Shown one piece after another: positions 1 through 7,717 of a stretch of 64,000 nt of DNA; the stretch's first letter is position 1; each line of letters starts with the position of its first letter. This DNA is from Nanoarchaeota archaeon SCGC AAA011-G17 (GTDB taxonomy: Archaea > Nanobdellota > Nanobdellia > SCGC-AAA011-G17), in contig AQRL01000036.1 of the NCBI GenBank assembly GCA_000402515.1, positions 1-64,000 on the forward strand. Direction: 5' to 3'. The notes under the pieces were generated by a model. It made no database searches. It was not told the DNA's origin and saw only the letters and a program-made list of their open reading frames with translations. The translations under genes and the position numbers were made by a program.

Positions 1-338
1 ATTTGATTTCCTTCTCCGTCATACAACTGTATTTTTTCATTATGGGCATCTATTATACTCATGAAATAAGGCATGAATAAAGCAGGAGTAGGCATAAATA
101 ACCCAGTTTCTACTAATTTATAATGGGTATCTTGCCAATTTAAGTTTTTATGCTCATTCGGCTCAATTTTAGCAATCAAAATGCCTGTATTTGGGATTTT
201 TACATAATCTGCTTTGTTTATGTCTGCTTGGACAGATAAGGTTGTTGGCTTTTCTTGCTTAACAGTCTTCTTGCTATTAAGATATCTGTCCATTGCTCCT
301 CCTATTTCCCTTCCGAATATCTTATCTGGTATTTTCAT
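1..338 (-). CDS. hypothetical protein, 3' end outside window
   Basis: Open frame running off the left edge, so the C-terminus is missing. I do not recognise the family; the visible part is soluble-looking, with no signal peptide or membrane segment. It is the third gene of the RHH/MoxR operon. The ATG at 338 overlaps the ATPase gene end by 17 nt and gives an extra 15 residues that read like real coding. An alternative ATG at 293 has a strong GGAGGA ribosome site just upstream, so the start is uncertain. Downstream of MoxR ATPases one often finds client or VWA proteins, but nothing here identifies a VWA domain. Confidence 0.6.
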   Translation of the reverse strand, partial: MKIPDKIFGREIGGAMDRYLNSKKTVKQEKPTTLSVQADINKADYVKIPNTGILIAKIEPNEHKNLNWQDTHYKLVETGLFMPTPALFMPYFMSIIDAHNEKIQLYDGEGNQ

Positions 339-1524
339 CTTTTTTAGCTAAGTTTTCCAGTAAGTTTCTCATAAAACCCCATCTTCCTGAAAAATCCTTT
401 AGTACTTTTTGTTTTTCCTGCCCTTGCCTTGCCATATCCAATCCTGCATCAATCAGGTCTTTTTGTGAATCAAACTGTGCTTTTGTAGTATCTATAACGG
501 CATCCATTGCCTTGTATGGGTTTTCATCATGGTTTTGCATAACTGCTGACTGATTCAAAATTCCAGAGTAAGCAGATGCAAATTTAAAGGCAGTCATCAT
601 TGAAACGAAATAATCTGGACCTGCTCCCTTTTCCTCTACTATTGAATCAAGGGCCTGGCTTAATGCAATAATAGATTTAGCTGCTCTTGGTGATACTGGC
701 AATATCAAGGCTTCATCTGAGCCAGCTGCATGCCCTTCCAGTTTGTTAGGCCACCCTGATTTCAGGGCAGTTTTGCTTCCGTAATCTGAAAGATAGTCAA
801 GACCGTGAATTAAATAACTGGCAAGGATATATTTCTCAAAGGGAACTTCTCTTTCCTGCAATTCTCTATGTTTCTTGATTATTTCTTCTGTTTTGTCTTC
901 TCCAGAATCATTGAAGTTTATTCTTGGATTTCTATCTGCTGTTAACATTTCCAAAGTATCTATTGGTTTTGGCAAGAAAAAATCTGTATCAATAATTAAG
1001 TGCATTCTATCTTTCAAAGCCCTTCCTAATTCGTTTGAAGACTCTGTAAATTGCTGTCCAATATTTCCTGTTGCCATACCAACTGAATAACCAGAGCCAA
1101 TTGGATAGGCTTTCCCGTCTATTTCTATAAACCCGTCAAATAAATTGAATAGTTGGGCTCTTACTGCTGGAACACAGTTTGGCAATTCATCTACTCCAAT
1201 TAAATTATAATTTACCTTATCTGTTAATTCCTTGAATTTGATTTCAGAATATTCCCCTGTTTTTATTGCTCTTAAGAATTCTGGATTTACTTGCTGGAAT
1301 AATTCCCTTGTATCCATATCGTTTCTTCCAAGTATAAATAATGATTTTGGAAGGTAATGCATTACATCTCTAACTAGCTGAGTTTTTCCAGATCCTGTAT
1401 TCCCTTGCAAGAAGGTATTTAGCCTGCTTCTTAGAGCAGCATCTATCATATCATGCATGTAAATAGGAACTCCTGACAAATTTGCAAGTTCTGTACTATT
1501 TTTGTAAGTCTTAGGCTTGAACAT
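322..1524 (-). CDS. MoxR/dynein-like AAA+ ATPase
   Basis: A 400-residue AAA_5/MoxR-type ATPase, expected to remodel or load a protein partner using ATP. Walker A is GNTGSGKT at residues 41-48, Walker B is NLIGVDEL at about 107-114, and an ATGN sensor-1-like segment follows near 155. The C-terminal 150 residues are helical and probably form the lid. No signal peptide or membrane segment is seen, so it is cytoplasmic. It overlaps the upstream RHH gene by 14 nt and the downstream gene, so the three are translationally coupled. A GGAGG site lies 6 nt before the ATG. The client is unknown. Confidence 0.85.
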   Translation of the reverse strand: MFKPKTYKNSTELANLSGVPIYMHDMIDAALRSRLNTFLQGNTGSGKTQLVRDVMHYLPKSLFILGRNDMDTRELFQQVNPEFLRAIKTGEYSEIKFKELTDKVNYNLIGVDELPNCVPAVRAQLFNLFDGFIEIDGKAYPIGSGYSVGMATGNIGQQFTESSNELGRALKDRMHLIIDTDFFLPKPIDTLEMLTADRNPRINFNDSGEDKTEEIIKKHRELQEREVPFEKYILASYLIHGLDYLSDYGSKTALKSGWPNKLEGHAAGSDEALILPVSPRAAKSIIALSQALDSIVEEKGAGPDYFVSMMTAFKFASAYSGILNQSAVMQNHDENPYKAMDAVIDTTKAQFDSQKDLIDAGLDMARQGQEKQKVLKDFSGRWGFMRNLLENLAKKDENTR

Positions 1525-1660
1525 TTTTTTCCTCCTTTAAAAATCTGTTAAGGCTGTATTCTATCAAATGTGATTTGTTCCTGAATCTGTCTTCTTTTAA
1601 GATTTCATCTATTAATTTTATTGTTTCCTCTTCCATTGTTATGCTAAGCTTTTGTTTCAT
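1511..1660 (-). CDS. ribbon-helix-helix (CopG/MetJ-type) small regulator
   Basis: A 49-residue protein. It starts MKQKLSITMEEETIKLIDEI, a basic beta-strand followed by the first helix of the RHH fold, then a turn (DRFRNKS) and a second helix ending LIEYSLNRFLKEEK. Length and pattern match free-standing RHH DNA-binding proteins. It is the first gene of the operon with the MoxR ATPase, whose start lies inside its 3' end. A TATA box (TTTAAATA) sits about 30 nt upstream. Three TACTACTA repeats around that promoter are a plausible autoregulatory operator. RHH proteins are often antitoxins, but the partner here is an ATPase, so a regulator role is preferred. Confidence 0.8.
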   Translation of the reverse strand: MKQKLSITMEEETIKLIDEILKEDRFRNKSHLIEYSLNRFLKEEKNVQA

Positions 1661-1663
1661 TTT

Positions 1664-1720
1664 ATACTACTAATTGGTAGAAAATACTACTATTTAAACC
1701 TTTCGGTTATGTTACTACTA
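1664..1720 (-). promoter_or_regulatory. RHH operon promoter with three TACTACTA repeats
   Basis: TATA box CTATTTAAACC (plus-strand reading, 1689-1699) for the minus-strand operon. Direct repeats of TACTACTA lie at about 1665-1672, 1685-1692 and 1713-1720; the first two are exactly 20 bp apart, about two helical turns. The outermost copy forms the AGTAGTAAC element also found upstream of three other promoters or promoter copies in the window. Repressor binding across the TATA box is inferred from position only. Confidence 0.55.
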
Positions 1721-1791
1721 TAAAGAAATTAAAATATTAATGGATTCAAAGACAGAAGATTTATTAAGTATTTACAACAAAATAATATAAA

Positions 1792-3432
1792 ATGCCAAGT
1801 ATAACACTAAACAAGAATGTATTTGAAAAGTTGGTTGGAAAGAAACTACCAGTTGAAAAACTAAAAGACAGGATTTCAATGCTGGGAACTGATTTAGAAG
1901 ACATTAGAGGGAATGAGATTAATGTTGAGGTTTTCCCAAACAGACCAGACATGCTTTCAGAGCAGGGATTTGCCAGAGCATTTTCAAGCTTTATTGGTGT
2001 AAAGAAGGGATTAAGAGAATACAAGGCAGTTAAATCAGGAGAAAGAGTAATTGTTGACAAGAGTGTTAAGGATGTCAGACCTTACACTGCATGCGCTATT
2101 GTCAAGGGAATTAAATTTGATGATGAAAAAATAAAGGAAGTAATAAACATACAAGAGAAATTACATATTACTTACGGGAGAAACAGAAAGAAAGTGGCTA
2201 TTGGCATCTATCCAAATGAGAAGATAAAATATCCAATAAGATTTCTGGCAAGAAACCCTTATGATATTAAATTCAGGCCATTAGACAGCAAAAATGTAAT
2301 GGATGGATTTGAGATAGTAAGAACACATTCTACTGGAAAGGAATACGGCTATTTATTAGAAGGGAAGGATAAATTTCCAATATTTATTGATGCTAATGAC
2401 AAAATATTATCAATGCCTCCAATAATTAATTCTGAGGAGATTGGAAGGGTTAGTGAAAAAACCAAAGATGTTTTTATTGAATGCAGCGGATTTGATTTTG
2501 GCAGCTTGAAAATCTGCCTGAATATTATTGTAACTGCCCTTGCTGATATGGGGGGGAAGATTTATTCTGTTGAATTAATTGATGGAAAGAGAATAGTCAG
2601 CCCGGATTTAAAGGCAAGGGAGATGAAACTGAGCATTAATTATACAAATAAATTATTGGGATTAGATCTGAAAGAAAGTGATGTCAAAAAATTATTAGAG
2701 AGAATGGGTTATAGTTATAGAAATAAAAAAGTATTGGTTCCCTGTTACAGGGCTGATGTTCTTCATGAGATGGATATTGTTGAAGATATTGCAATTGCTT
2801 ATGGCTATGAAAATTTCAAAGAGGAAATTCCAAATGTTTCAACTATCGGGGAAGAGAATAAGTTCTTCAAATTCAAGAAGAAAATAAGGGATTTATTAAT
2901 AGGGCATGAACTAGTAGAGATTAACAGCTATAATATTACAAACGGGGATGAGCAGACAAAGTTAATGGGGAGGAAAATAGAGCTAGTTGAGTTAGAGAAT
3001 TCCAAAACAGAATATAACTGCTTGAGAGCATGGATAATCCCTGATCTGTTAATGGTTTTAAAGGGAAACAGGCATTATGATTATCCACAAAACATATTTG
3101 AAGTTGGCAGTATTTTTAAATTAGACAAGGATAGTGAGACTGGTGTTCTAGAGGATGAAAGAGTAGCTGTATTATTTTGTAATAATAAAACGGATTTTAC
3201 ACAGGCAAAGCAATTATTAGACAATTTATTTGATCTGCTGAAATTAAAGTATGATATTCAAGAGACAGAGCACGAGAGTTTTATTCCTGGAAGGGTTGGA
3301 AGAATTTTAGTAAATGGGAAGAAGGTAGCTTATATCGGAGAGATACATCCTTCTGTCTTATCTAATTTTGGGATTGATATGCCTGTTGCTGGTTTTGAGC
3401 TTAATCTGACAGAATTATTTAATTTAATCTGA
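1792..3432 (+). CDS. pheT: phenylalanine-tRNA ligase beta subunit, archaeal type
   Basis: The beta chain of the heterotetrameric PheRS that charges tRNA-Phe with phenylalanine; it supplies the editing (B3/B4) domain and tRNA contacts. At 546 residues it has the short archaeal/eukaryotic architecture: N-terminal B1 region, B3/B4 region around 90-260, B5 winged-helix around 270-345, and a catalytic-core-like class II domain to the end. The bacterial tRNA-binding OB and FDX domains are absent, as expected. PheS is not in the window. It ends by overlapping the convergent histidine-kinase gene by 9 nt. The start follows a TATA-like GATTTATTAAG by about 30 nt. Confidence 0.95.
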   Translation: MPSITLNKNVFEKLVGKKLPVEKLKDRISMLGTDLEDIRGNEINVEVFPNRPDMLSEQGFARAFSSFIGVKKGLREYKAVKSGERVIVDKSVKDVRPYTACAIVKGIKFDDEKIKEVINIQEKLHITYGRNRKKVAIGIYPNEKIKYPIRFLARNPYDIKFRPLDSKNVMDGFEIVRTHSTGKEYGYLLEGKDKFPIFIDANDKILSMPPIINSEEIGRVSEKTKDVFIECSGFDFGSLKICLNIIVTALADMGGKIYSVELIDGKRIVSPDLKAREMKLSINYTNKLLGLDLKESDVKKLLERMGYSYRNKKVLVPCYRADVLHEMDIVEDIAIAYGYENFKEEIPNVSTIGEENKFFKFKKKIRDLLIGHELVEINSYNITNGDEQTKLMGRKIELVELENSKTEYNCLRAWIIPDLLMVLKGNRHYDYPQNIFEVGSIFKLDKDSETGVLEDERVAVLFCNNKTDFTQAKQLLDNLFDLLKLKYDIQETEHESFIPGRVGRILVNGKKVAYIGEIHPSVLSNFGIDMPVAGFELNLTELFNLI

Positions 3433-4254
3433 ATAAGACTGTGGTTTTGGCAGAGTAAAGATAAAATGAACATAGTGCCCCTCTTCTTTTGATAAATCTG
3501 TATCGCTTTCTATATTTATTTCTCCTCCGTGCTTTTCTATTATCATTTTCACAAAATATAGACCTATTCCAGAGCCAGGGATAGAATGATCCCCCCTAAC
3601 AAACAGATCAAAAATTTTTTCTATTTTTTCTTGTGCAACACCCATTCCATTATCCCAGTAATGACATTTTATAAAATCCCCCAAATCATTAGCCCCAAAA
3701 GAGATTTTTATTGGTTTTTGGATAGTTGCTTTTTGATTAAATTTTATTGTATTCCCTACAAGATTATCATAAACACTTCTAACAAGCCCGTCATGTACAC
3801 CTACATTAAAGTTTATAGAATCTTTTGATTTTCCTAAATTATTCTCAAAATGAAAATCATCACCTATAACCCCTTGGTATTTTGTTATAATCTCTTCTAT
3901 AATTGTGTATAAGTTTGTTTCATAGGATTTTGAAAGAGTTTCTACTCCTGCTTGAATATCATGAATTTTCTTTATGTCCCTAAGCAAATTTTCAGAATCA
4001 GTAACATCTCCTGATATAATCTGCAAAAATTGTTGTGTAATCGGGTCTTCTTCTTTTTTATATAAATTTCTTGCAAATCCCCCTATTTTAACTAATTTAT
4101 TTCTTAAATCATGATGAACCCCTAAGTACAAAGATAGAATTTCATTTAATCTCTCATGTTCTCTAGATAAATTATCGGTTATATTTTTAGTTGTTTCTAA
4201 ATTTTCTTTTAAAATTCTATTTTCTTTTATTAATTCTTCTTTTGTTTTTGCCAT
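3424..4254 (-). CDS. soluble sensor histidine kinase
   Basis: A 276-residue cytoplasmic histidine kinase, expected to autophosphorylate and pass phosphate to a receiver protein. Residues 1-45 are an N-terminal coiled coil with no membrane segment. The H-box is HHDLRNKL, with H48 the likely phospho-acceptor. The HATPase domain has the N-box YDNLVGN at 162-168, G1 DNGMG at 201-205, an F-box IFDLF and G2 GSGIG at 227-231. No sensory PAS or GAF domain is present, so input must come from a partner. The only intact receiver protein in the window is at 46717-47115; pairing with it is conjecture. The promoter has the AGTAGTAAC element upstream of TTTATAAA. Confidence 0.9.
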   Translation of the reverse strand: MAKTKEELIKENRILKENLETTKNITDNLSREHERLNEILSLYLGVHHDLRNKLVKIGGFARNLYKKEEDPITQQFLQIISGDVTDSENLLRDIKKIHDIQAGVETLSKSYETNLYTIIEEIITKYQGVIGDDFHFENNLGKSKDSINFNVGVHDGLVRSVYDNLVGNTIKFNQKATIQKPIKISFGANDLGDFIKCHYWDNGMGVAQEKIEKIFDLFVRGDHSIPGSGIGLYFVKMIIEKHGGEINIESDTDLSKEEGHYVHFIFTLPKPQSYSD

Positions 4255-4296
4255 ATGTAGTTATTTAAAAAATTCAATTTATAAATCTTTCTAATT

Positions 4297-4305
4297 GTTA
4301 CTACT
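4297..4305 (-). promoter_or_regulatory. AGTAGTAAC element of histidine-kinase promoter
   Basis: On the minus strand AGTAGTAAC is followed after 11 nt by TTTATAAAT and then the kinase ATG. The same 9-mer with 10-12 nt spacing to TTTAAA occurs at about 1711, 36988 and 38648. Confidence 0.5.
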
Positions 4306-4314
4306 TTAAATAAG

Positions 4315-4608
4315 TTAAAATTTATACAATAGTTCTTCAAAATCAGCTATTTTATTATTTTTTATCTTTATTCCTTCTTTTTTTAGAAGTTTGGTCTTAT
4401 TTTTCAATCCTGTTGCAAAGCCATGTAATTCCCCTTTTGAATTTACAACCCTATGACAAGGAAATTCTAAAGATTTATTCTTGTTTAAAGCATTGCCCAC
4501 AGCTCTGTAGGCTTTTGTATTGAGTTTTTCTGCAAGAATTTTGTAAGTACTAATATTGCCTTTTGGGATTGTTTTGCATAAGGTATAAACCTTTTCTGAA
4601 AAGTGCAT
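4315..4608 (-). CDS. O6-alkylguanine-DNA alkyltransferase-like protein, DNA-binding domain only
   Basis: A 97-residue protein matching the C-terminal domain of the MGMT/Ogt family, which removes alkyl groups from O6-guanine by transfer to an active-site cysteine. The motif PCHRVV is at residues 50-55 with the acceptor Cys51 intact, so this is not an alkyltransferase-like (Atl) protein with Trp in its place. IPKGNISTY and RAVGNAL are the DNA-reading helix region. The N-terminal RNase-H-like domain of full Ogt (150-180 residues) is missing. Its mRNA leader contains a 6-bp hairpin just before the start. Repair activity is likely but not certain for such a minimal form. Confidence 0.85.
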   Translation of the reverse strand: MHFSEKVYTLCKTIPKGNISTYKILAEKLNTKAYRAVGNALNKNKSLEFPCHRVVNSKGELHGFATGLKNKTKLLKKEGIKIKNNKIADFEELLYKF

Positions 4609-4619
4609 AGGAATATATC

Positions 4620-4642
4620 GCCCTGTACCACCTTGCCAGGGC
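4620..4642 (-). promoter_or_regulatory. leader hairpin before alkyltransferase gene
   Basis: GCCCTG and CAGGGC form a 6-bp stem with an 11-nt loop, 11 nt upstream of the ATG at 4608. A TATA-like TTTTTATACC on the minus strand near 4705 implies a leader of roughly 70 nt, longer than the mostly leaderless genes here. A translational control element is possible; no known riboswitch class is recognised. Confidence 0.3.
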
Positions 4643-4785
4643 TTATGAATGTTACCTTATTTACTCACTAGGCCTCATTTTATCAGCCAGCTTAAGGAAT
4701 AAGGTATAAAAAGGATATGTTTATAAATATATAAAGCTTGCTATAATTATTCTTAGAAATGTTATGCTCTCGAAAAGGGAGGGAT

Positions 4786-4822
4786 TCCTGGGGTTTTAAA
4801 AGTCACCTCTTTTTCCCCAGGA
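4786..4822 (-). terminator. inverted repeat after exported protein gene
   Basis: TCCTGGGG and CCCCAGGA form a perfect 8-bp stem around a 21-nt loop, starting 10 nt past the stop of the 4832-5281 gene. It is GC-rich against a very AT-rich background. It could end or protect the transcript. On the plus strand it lies downstream of a TATA-like TTTATAAATATATAAAG, so a small plus-strand RNA is an alternative. Confidence 0.35.
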
Positions 4823-4831
4823 TTCTTATAA

Positions 4832-5281
4832 TCATTCCCAATCTTTCTTTTCAACTATAGAAAAATAAACTTTTACTGGTTTTGTAACTGTTTCCCTGTT
4901 TCCTGTTCCTTCTACAGGCAATATCTGTGATAGCTGGGCATAATATTCCCCTGGTGCTCTACCACTTGTTGAAAAAAATGCAGTACCTTTTTCATTACAA
5001 ATATTACATGAACCATGCTCTGTCCTTAAATTTACATTGGCAACAAATTTAGAGCCTAATGGATCTTTTTTATAAATATTCAGAGAAGTATAATATTTTC
5101 CACCATTTGGTACAGCTGTAAAGAAAACATTTGCACCCTCAGCTACTTTTGCCGGTGAAACAGTAAGTGTTATTGGATTAGATGAAACTGAATAGCCTGT
5201 TGTATCTAATTTTCCTGTGTTATAAAGAGCTAATGATAAAACGAAAACGACTAATATTGTTATAATCCATTTCTGCTGCAT
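4832..5281 (-). CDS. membrane-anchored extracytoplasmic beta-domain protein
   Basis: A 149-residue protein with an N-terminal hydrophobic segment (about 5-22) acting as signal anchor, followed by a TGYSV-type stretch common at the start of mature surface proteins in related archaea. The rest looks like one Ig/CARDB-like beta-sandwich (ITLTVSPAKVAEGANVFF), with a CNIC cysteine pair near residue 96. No catalytic motif is seen. It is probably exposed on the outer face of the membrane. Function unknown. It starts shortly after the coiled-coil gene at 5305 with its own promoter-like DNA between. Confidence 0.65.
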   Translation of the reverse strand: MQQKWIITILVVFVLSLALYNTGKLDTTGYSVSSNPITLTVSPAKVAEGANVFFTAVPNGGKYYTSLNIYKKDPLGSKFVANVNLRTEHGSCNICNEKGTAFFSTSGRAPGEYYAQLSQILPVEGTGNRETVTKPVKVYFSIVEKKDWE

Positions 5282-5304
5282 ACTATCTGATTAGTATAAT
5301 TTAT

Positions 5305-6555
5305 TTATATATCTTTCGTTTGTATCACGACTTCTTTCTCTGTTATATCTTTTATTTTCTTTGTCAGATTCTGGGAAATATCCTCGATATTCATCGGCTT
5401 TTTCTTTTCTAGTTCATTAATTTCATTCTGCAAAGAATTCTTTTTGCTGGTCATGCTGTTTAATTTTTCATTCAGCACGATTAATGTTTCTTCTATTTTA
5501 TTTATCGATAATTTTTCCTTTATTGACTGCTGCTCATTTATCAAAGAGGTATATTCAGATAATAAATTTTTCAATGTTTCTTCTGAAATATCTTTTATTG
5601 ATTCCAGTGTTTTGTCTTTTTTCTCTTCTTTTATGTCCAGCTGGTCATCTATCAATGCAGCTTCTATCTGCTTTAATATATTAAAAATCTTAAAATCTTT
5701 ATCCTGCTTTAATGCTTTTAATGGATTGTTGATATAGTCCTGAATTATTTCTTCCGGGGATAGTTTGTTAAACTTTCTTAATGATTTATCCAAAGGCAAG
5801 AACAAAGCAAGCGCATCTGATTTTAATTTTTCTATTCTGTCTTGCAAGCTCTGATTTTCTTCCTTTAAATTATTAAGTTTTTCAAATTCCTCTGTTTTTG
5901 AGATTTCTCCTATCTCTTCAAGCATTTTTGACTGTGAAAATTCCAACTGGGCAAACTGCTGCTTTAATGAGTCTATTTCAACCTGATAATTTTTTTTTAT
6001 CTGAACTGTATTAAATAATTCTTCTGTTTGTTTTCTTATTTCAATTATCTTGTCTGCATTCTCTTCATGCAAGAAAAGCTTTATTTCTTTTATATAATCC
6101 TCAAGCTCTCTTATTTTTTTTGCTACATTCTCCAATTCATCACCTATAAGATTTTTAGCAACATGAAAGGATTTTGTTGATTTCTCAGTAAAGTCTTTCA
6201 GGTTTTGCTCAAATTCATAGCAGAACTGCTTTGTTTTTGAAAAAGATAATTCCTCCGGGAGCTTTATTGTCTCCATGAATATTTTTGTATGCTTAATGTA
6301 AGAATTACGATTGTCAAGAATCACGTTGACTATTTTTGGATTCATCTCAGTAATTTTTGCTGTTTTTAGCTGTGTCAATGCATTATCAAGCTCGGATATT
6401 TTCTCTTCAAGCTGCTTAAATAATTCATCCAGTTCTTTTTCTTTCGGCTGAACAAAATTATTTATGTAATTAGGAAGCTCAGAATATTCAATATAATCTT
6501 TTCTATCTTCTTCTGTTTGTATCTTTCTTTTGAACAGGCTAGTTAACCAGGACAT
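5305..6555 (-). CDS. coiled-coil protein
   Basis: A protein of about 416 residues, mostly long charged helices with heptad-like repeats and very few prolines or cysteines, beginning MSWLTSLFKRK. No signal peptide, membrane span or enzyme motif is visible, so it is a cytoplasmic structural or scaffold protein of unknown role. The in-frame TTG at 6570 would add five residues. I prefer the ATG at 6555, because a TATA box (TTTTATACC on this strand, around 6577-6587) lies about 27 nt upstream, as for a leaderless start. It shares that TATA region with the divergent Dph2 fragment. Confidence 0.7.
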   Translation of the reverse strand: MSWLTSLFKRKIQTEEDRKDYIEYSELPNYINNFVQPKEKELDELFKQLEEKISELDNALTQLKTAKITEMNPKIVNVILDNRNSYIKHTKIFMETIKLPEELSFSKTKQFCYEFEQNLKDFTEKSTKSFHVAKNLIGDELENVAKKIRELEDYIKEIKLFLHEENADKIIEIRKQTEELFNTVQIKKNYQVEIDSLKQQFAQLEFSQSKMLEEIGEISKTEEFEKLNNLKEENQSLQDRIEKLKSDALALFLPLDKSLRKFNKLSPEEIIQDYINNPLKALKQDKDFKIFNILKQIEAALIDDQLDIKEEKKDKTLESIKDISEETLKNLLSEYTSLINEQQSIKEKLSINKIEETLIVLNEKLNSMTSKKNSLQNEINELEKKKPMNIEDISQNLTKKIKDITEKEVVIQTKDI

Positions 6556-6575
6556 ATTTAGATTTACCAAAGAAA

Positions 6576-6590
6576 GGTATAAAAGGTTAT
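6576..6590. promoter_or_regulatory. single TATA box serving divergent genes
   Basis: GGTATAAAAGG reads as a TATA box in both directions. It sits about 25-30 nt before the leaderless ATG at 6610 on the plus strand and about 27 nt before the ATG at 6555 on the minus strand. Confidence 0.5.
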
Positions 6591-6609
6591 TTATTTTCCA
6601 TTATACATT

Positions 6610-6855
6610 ATGTATGACTTAGAACTTGATAAGGTTATTGAAAAGATTAAGAAAGAGAAAGCAAAAAGAGTCTGCATACAATTGGCTGACGGCTTGAAAC
6701 CAAGAGCAACTGAAATTGCTGATTATATAAAAAAAAGGGTAAATGCCGAAATATTTATATGGATGGACAGCTGTTTTGGTGCATGCGATGTGCCTGATGT
6801 AGATGTTGATTTGCTAATACAATTCGGGCATAACGAGTTTGGGTTTAAAAAATGA
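6610..6855 (+). pseudogene. dph2: truncated Dph2 (diphthamide synthase) N-terminal fragment
   Basis: An 81-residue product matching only the first domain of Dph2, the non-canonical radical-SAM enzyme that starts diphthamide formation on EF2. The segment KRVCIQLADGLKPRATEIAD and the CFGACDV motif are recognisable, and Cys59 of GACD corresponds to the first cluster cysteine of the archaeal enzyme. A full Dph2 is about 330-350 residues with three cluster cysteines, so the other two domains are gone. Translation stops in a TGA that overlaps the ATG of the nuclease gene. Probably a deletion remnant; a retained one-domain function cannot be excluded. Confidence 0.75.
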
Positions 6856-7310
6856 GGAAGATAATACTACTAATATTATTATTGTATATTTCTGGTTGTT
6901 CTATAACTGGAAATGTTATTGGAGAGCCGAAATTAGACGGGCCTTATCTTGTAACAAAGGTAGTTGATGGTGATACTGCTGATTTACAAGGATTAGGAAG
7001 GGTAAGATTCTCAGGGATAAATACGCCTGAAAAGGGAGTCTGTTATTATAGTGAAGCCAAAGAGAAGTTAACTAAACTAATTCTAAACAAAGAGGTTTAT
7101 GCTGAAAAAGACAGGAGTGATAAGGACAAATATGACAGATATTTGAGATATATTTATTTGAATGACACTTTGGTTAATGGTGTTTTAGTTGAAGGGGGTT
7201 ATGCAAGAGTTTTCGATAAATACAAGAAAGACACTGGAAGGTATGAGCAGTTGAAGAAGTTAGAAGAAATTGCTGTTGAAAATAAAGCAGGTGTCTGGAG
7301 CTGCAATTAG
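6852..7310 (+). CDS. secreted thermonuclease (SNase) lipoprotein
   Basis: A 152-residue staphylococcal-nuclease-family enzyme, expected to cleave DNA or RNA with calcium outside the cell. Residues 1-16 form a lipoprotein-style signal ending YISGC with Cys16 for anchoring. The OB-fold core follows: VVDGDT (D39, D41), VRFSGINTPE with R52 and E60, and DRYLRYIY with R96, matching the catalytic Arg-Glu-Arg set of the family. It overlaps the Dph2 fragment stop by 4 nt. A role in DNA scavenging or in a host-associated lifestyle is plausible for a reduced archaeon but is inferred. Confidence 0.9.
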   Translation: MRKIILLILLLYISGCSITGNVIGEPKLDGPYLVTKVVDGDTADLQGLGRVRFSGINTPEKGVCYYSEAKEKLTKLILNKEVYAEKDRSDKDKYDRYLRYIYLNDTLVNGVLVEGGYARVFDKYKKDTGRYEQLKKLEEIAVENKAGVWSCN

Positions 7311-7360
7311 CATATTAAAGAAGAATAAAAGATTTAAACTGGAATAATTTTTATTTTTTT

Positions 7361-7717
7361 ATGGAGGCATATGATTTTGTTATTACAGTATTGGCGCGAA
7401 ACAGAAGATATTCTAGACTAATTGAAAATAATGGGACTATTAACCATGAATGCCTTTATGAAGATATTATAAAATGCCCTCCTGAATTCTTGAAAAAGGT
7501 AGGAATAAGAATACATCATATGCATAGATACTCTCCTGCGTTAGATGAAGCATTCTATAATCTTAGTAAGAATGTTTTAAGAAGATGGGATCCAGGAGCA
7601 TATTATACCTGGGTTTTTTCAGACACACCAGAAAAATATTTTGAAGAGAAGATAAAGCCAGATCTAAGTGAAGAAGAAATCAGTGAGATTGAAGATATTG
7701 TTAATGCTATAGATTAG
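7361..7717 (+). CDS. hypothetical protein
   Basis: A 118-residue soluble protein that I do not recognise. It is rich in aromatic and charged residues, with a histidine cluster (RIHHMHRY, about 50-57) and an acidic C-terminus. No signal peptide or membrane segment. A TATA box GATTTAAACT lies about 30 nt before the ATG, giving a leaderless transcript. It ends immediately before the convergent permease gene. Confidence 0.55.
   Translation: MEAYDFVITVLARNRRYSRLIENNGTINHECLYEDIIKCPPEFLKKVGIRIHHMHRYSPALDEAFYNLSKNVLRRWDPGAYYTWVFSDTPEKYFEEKIKPDLSEEEISEIEDIVNAID

Noticed and set aside
1764-2060. Minus-strand open frame over the pheT start
   Set aside because: Antisense shadow of a well-supported gene.
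4609-4831. SRP, RNase P or 5S RNA
   Set aside because: None of the conserved motifs of these RNAs is present.
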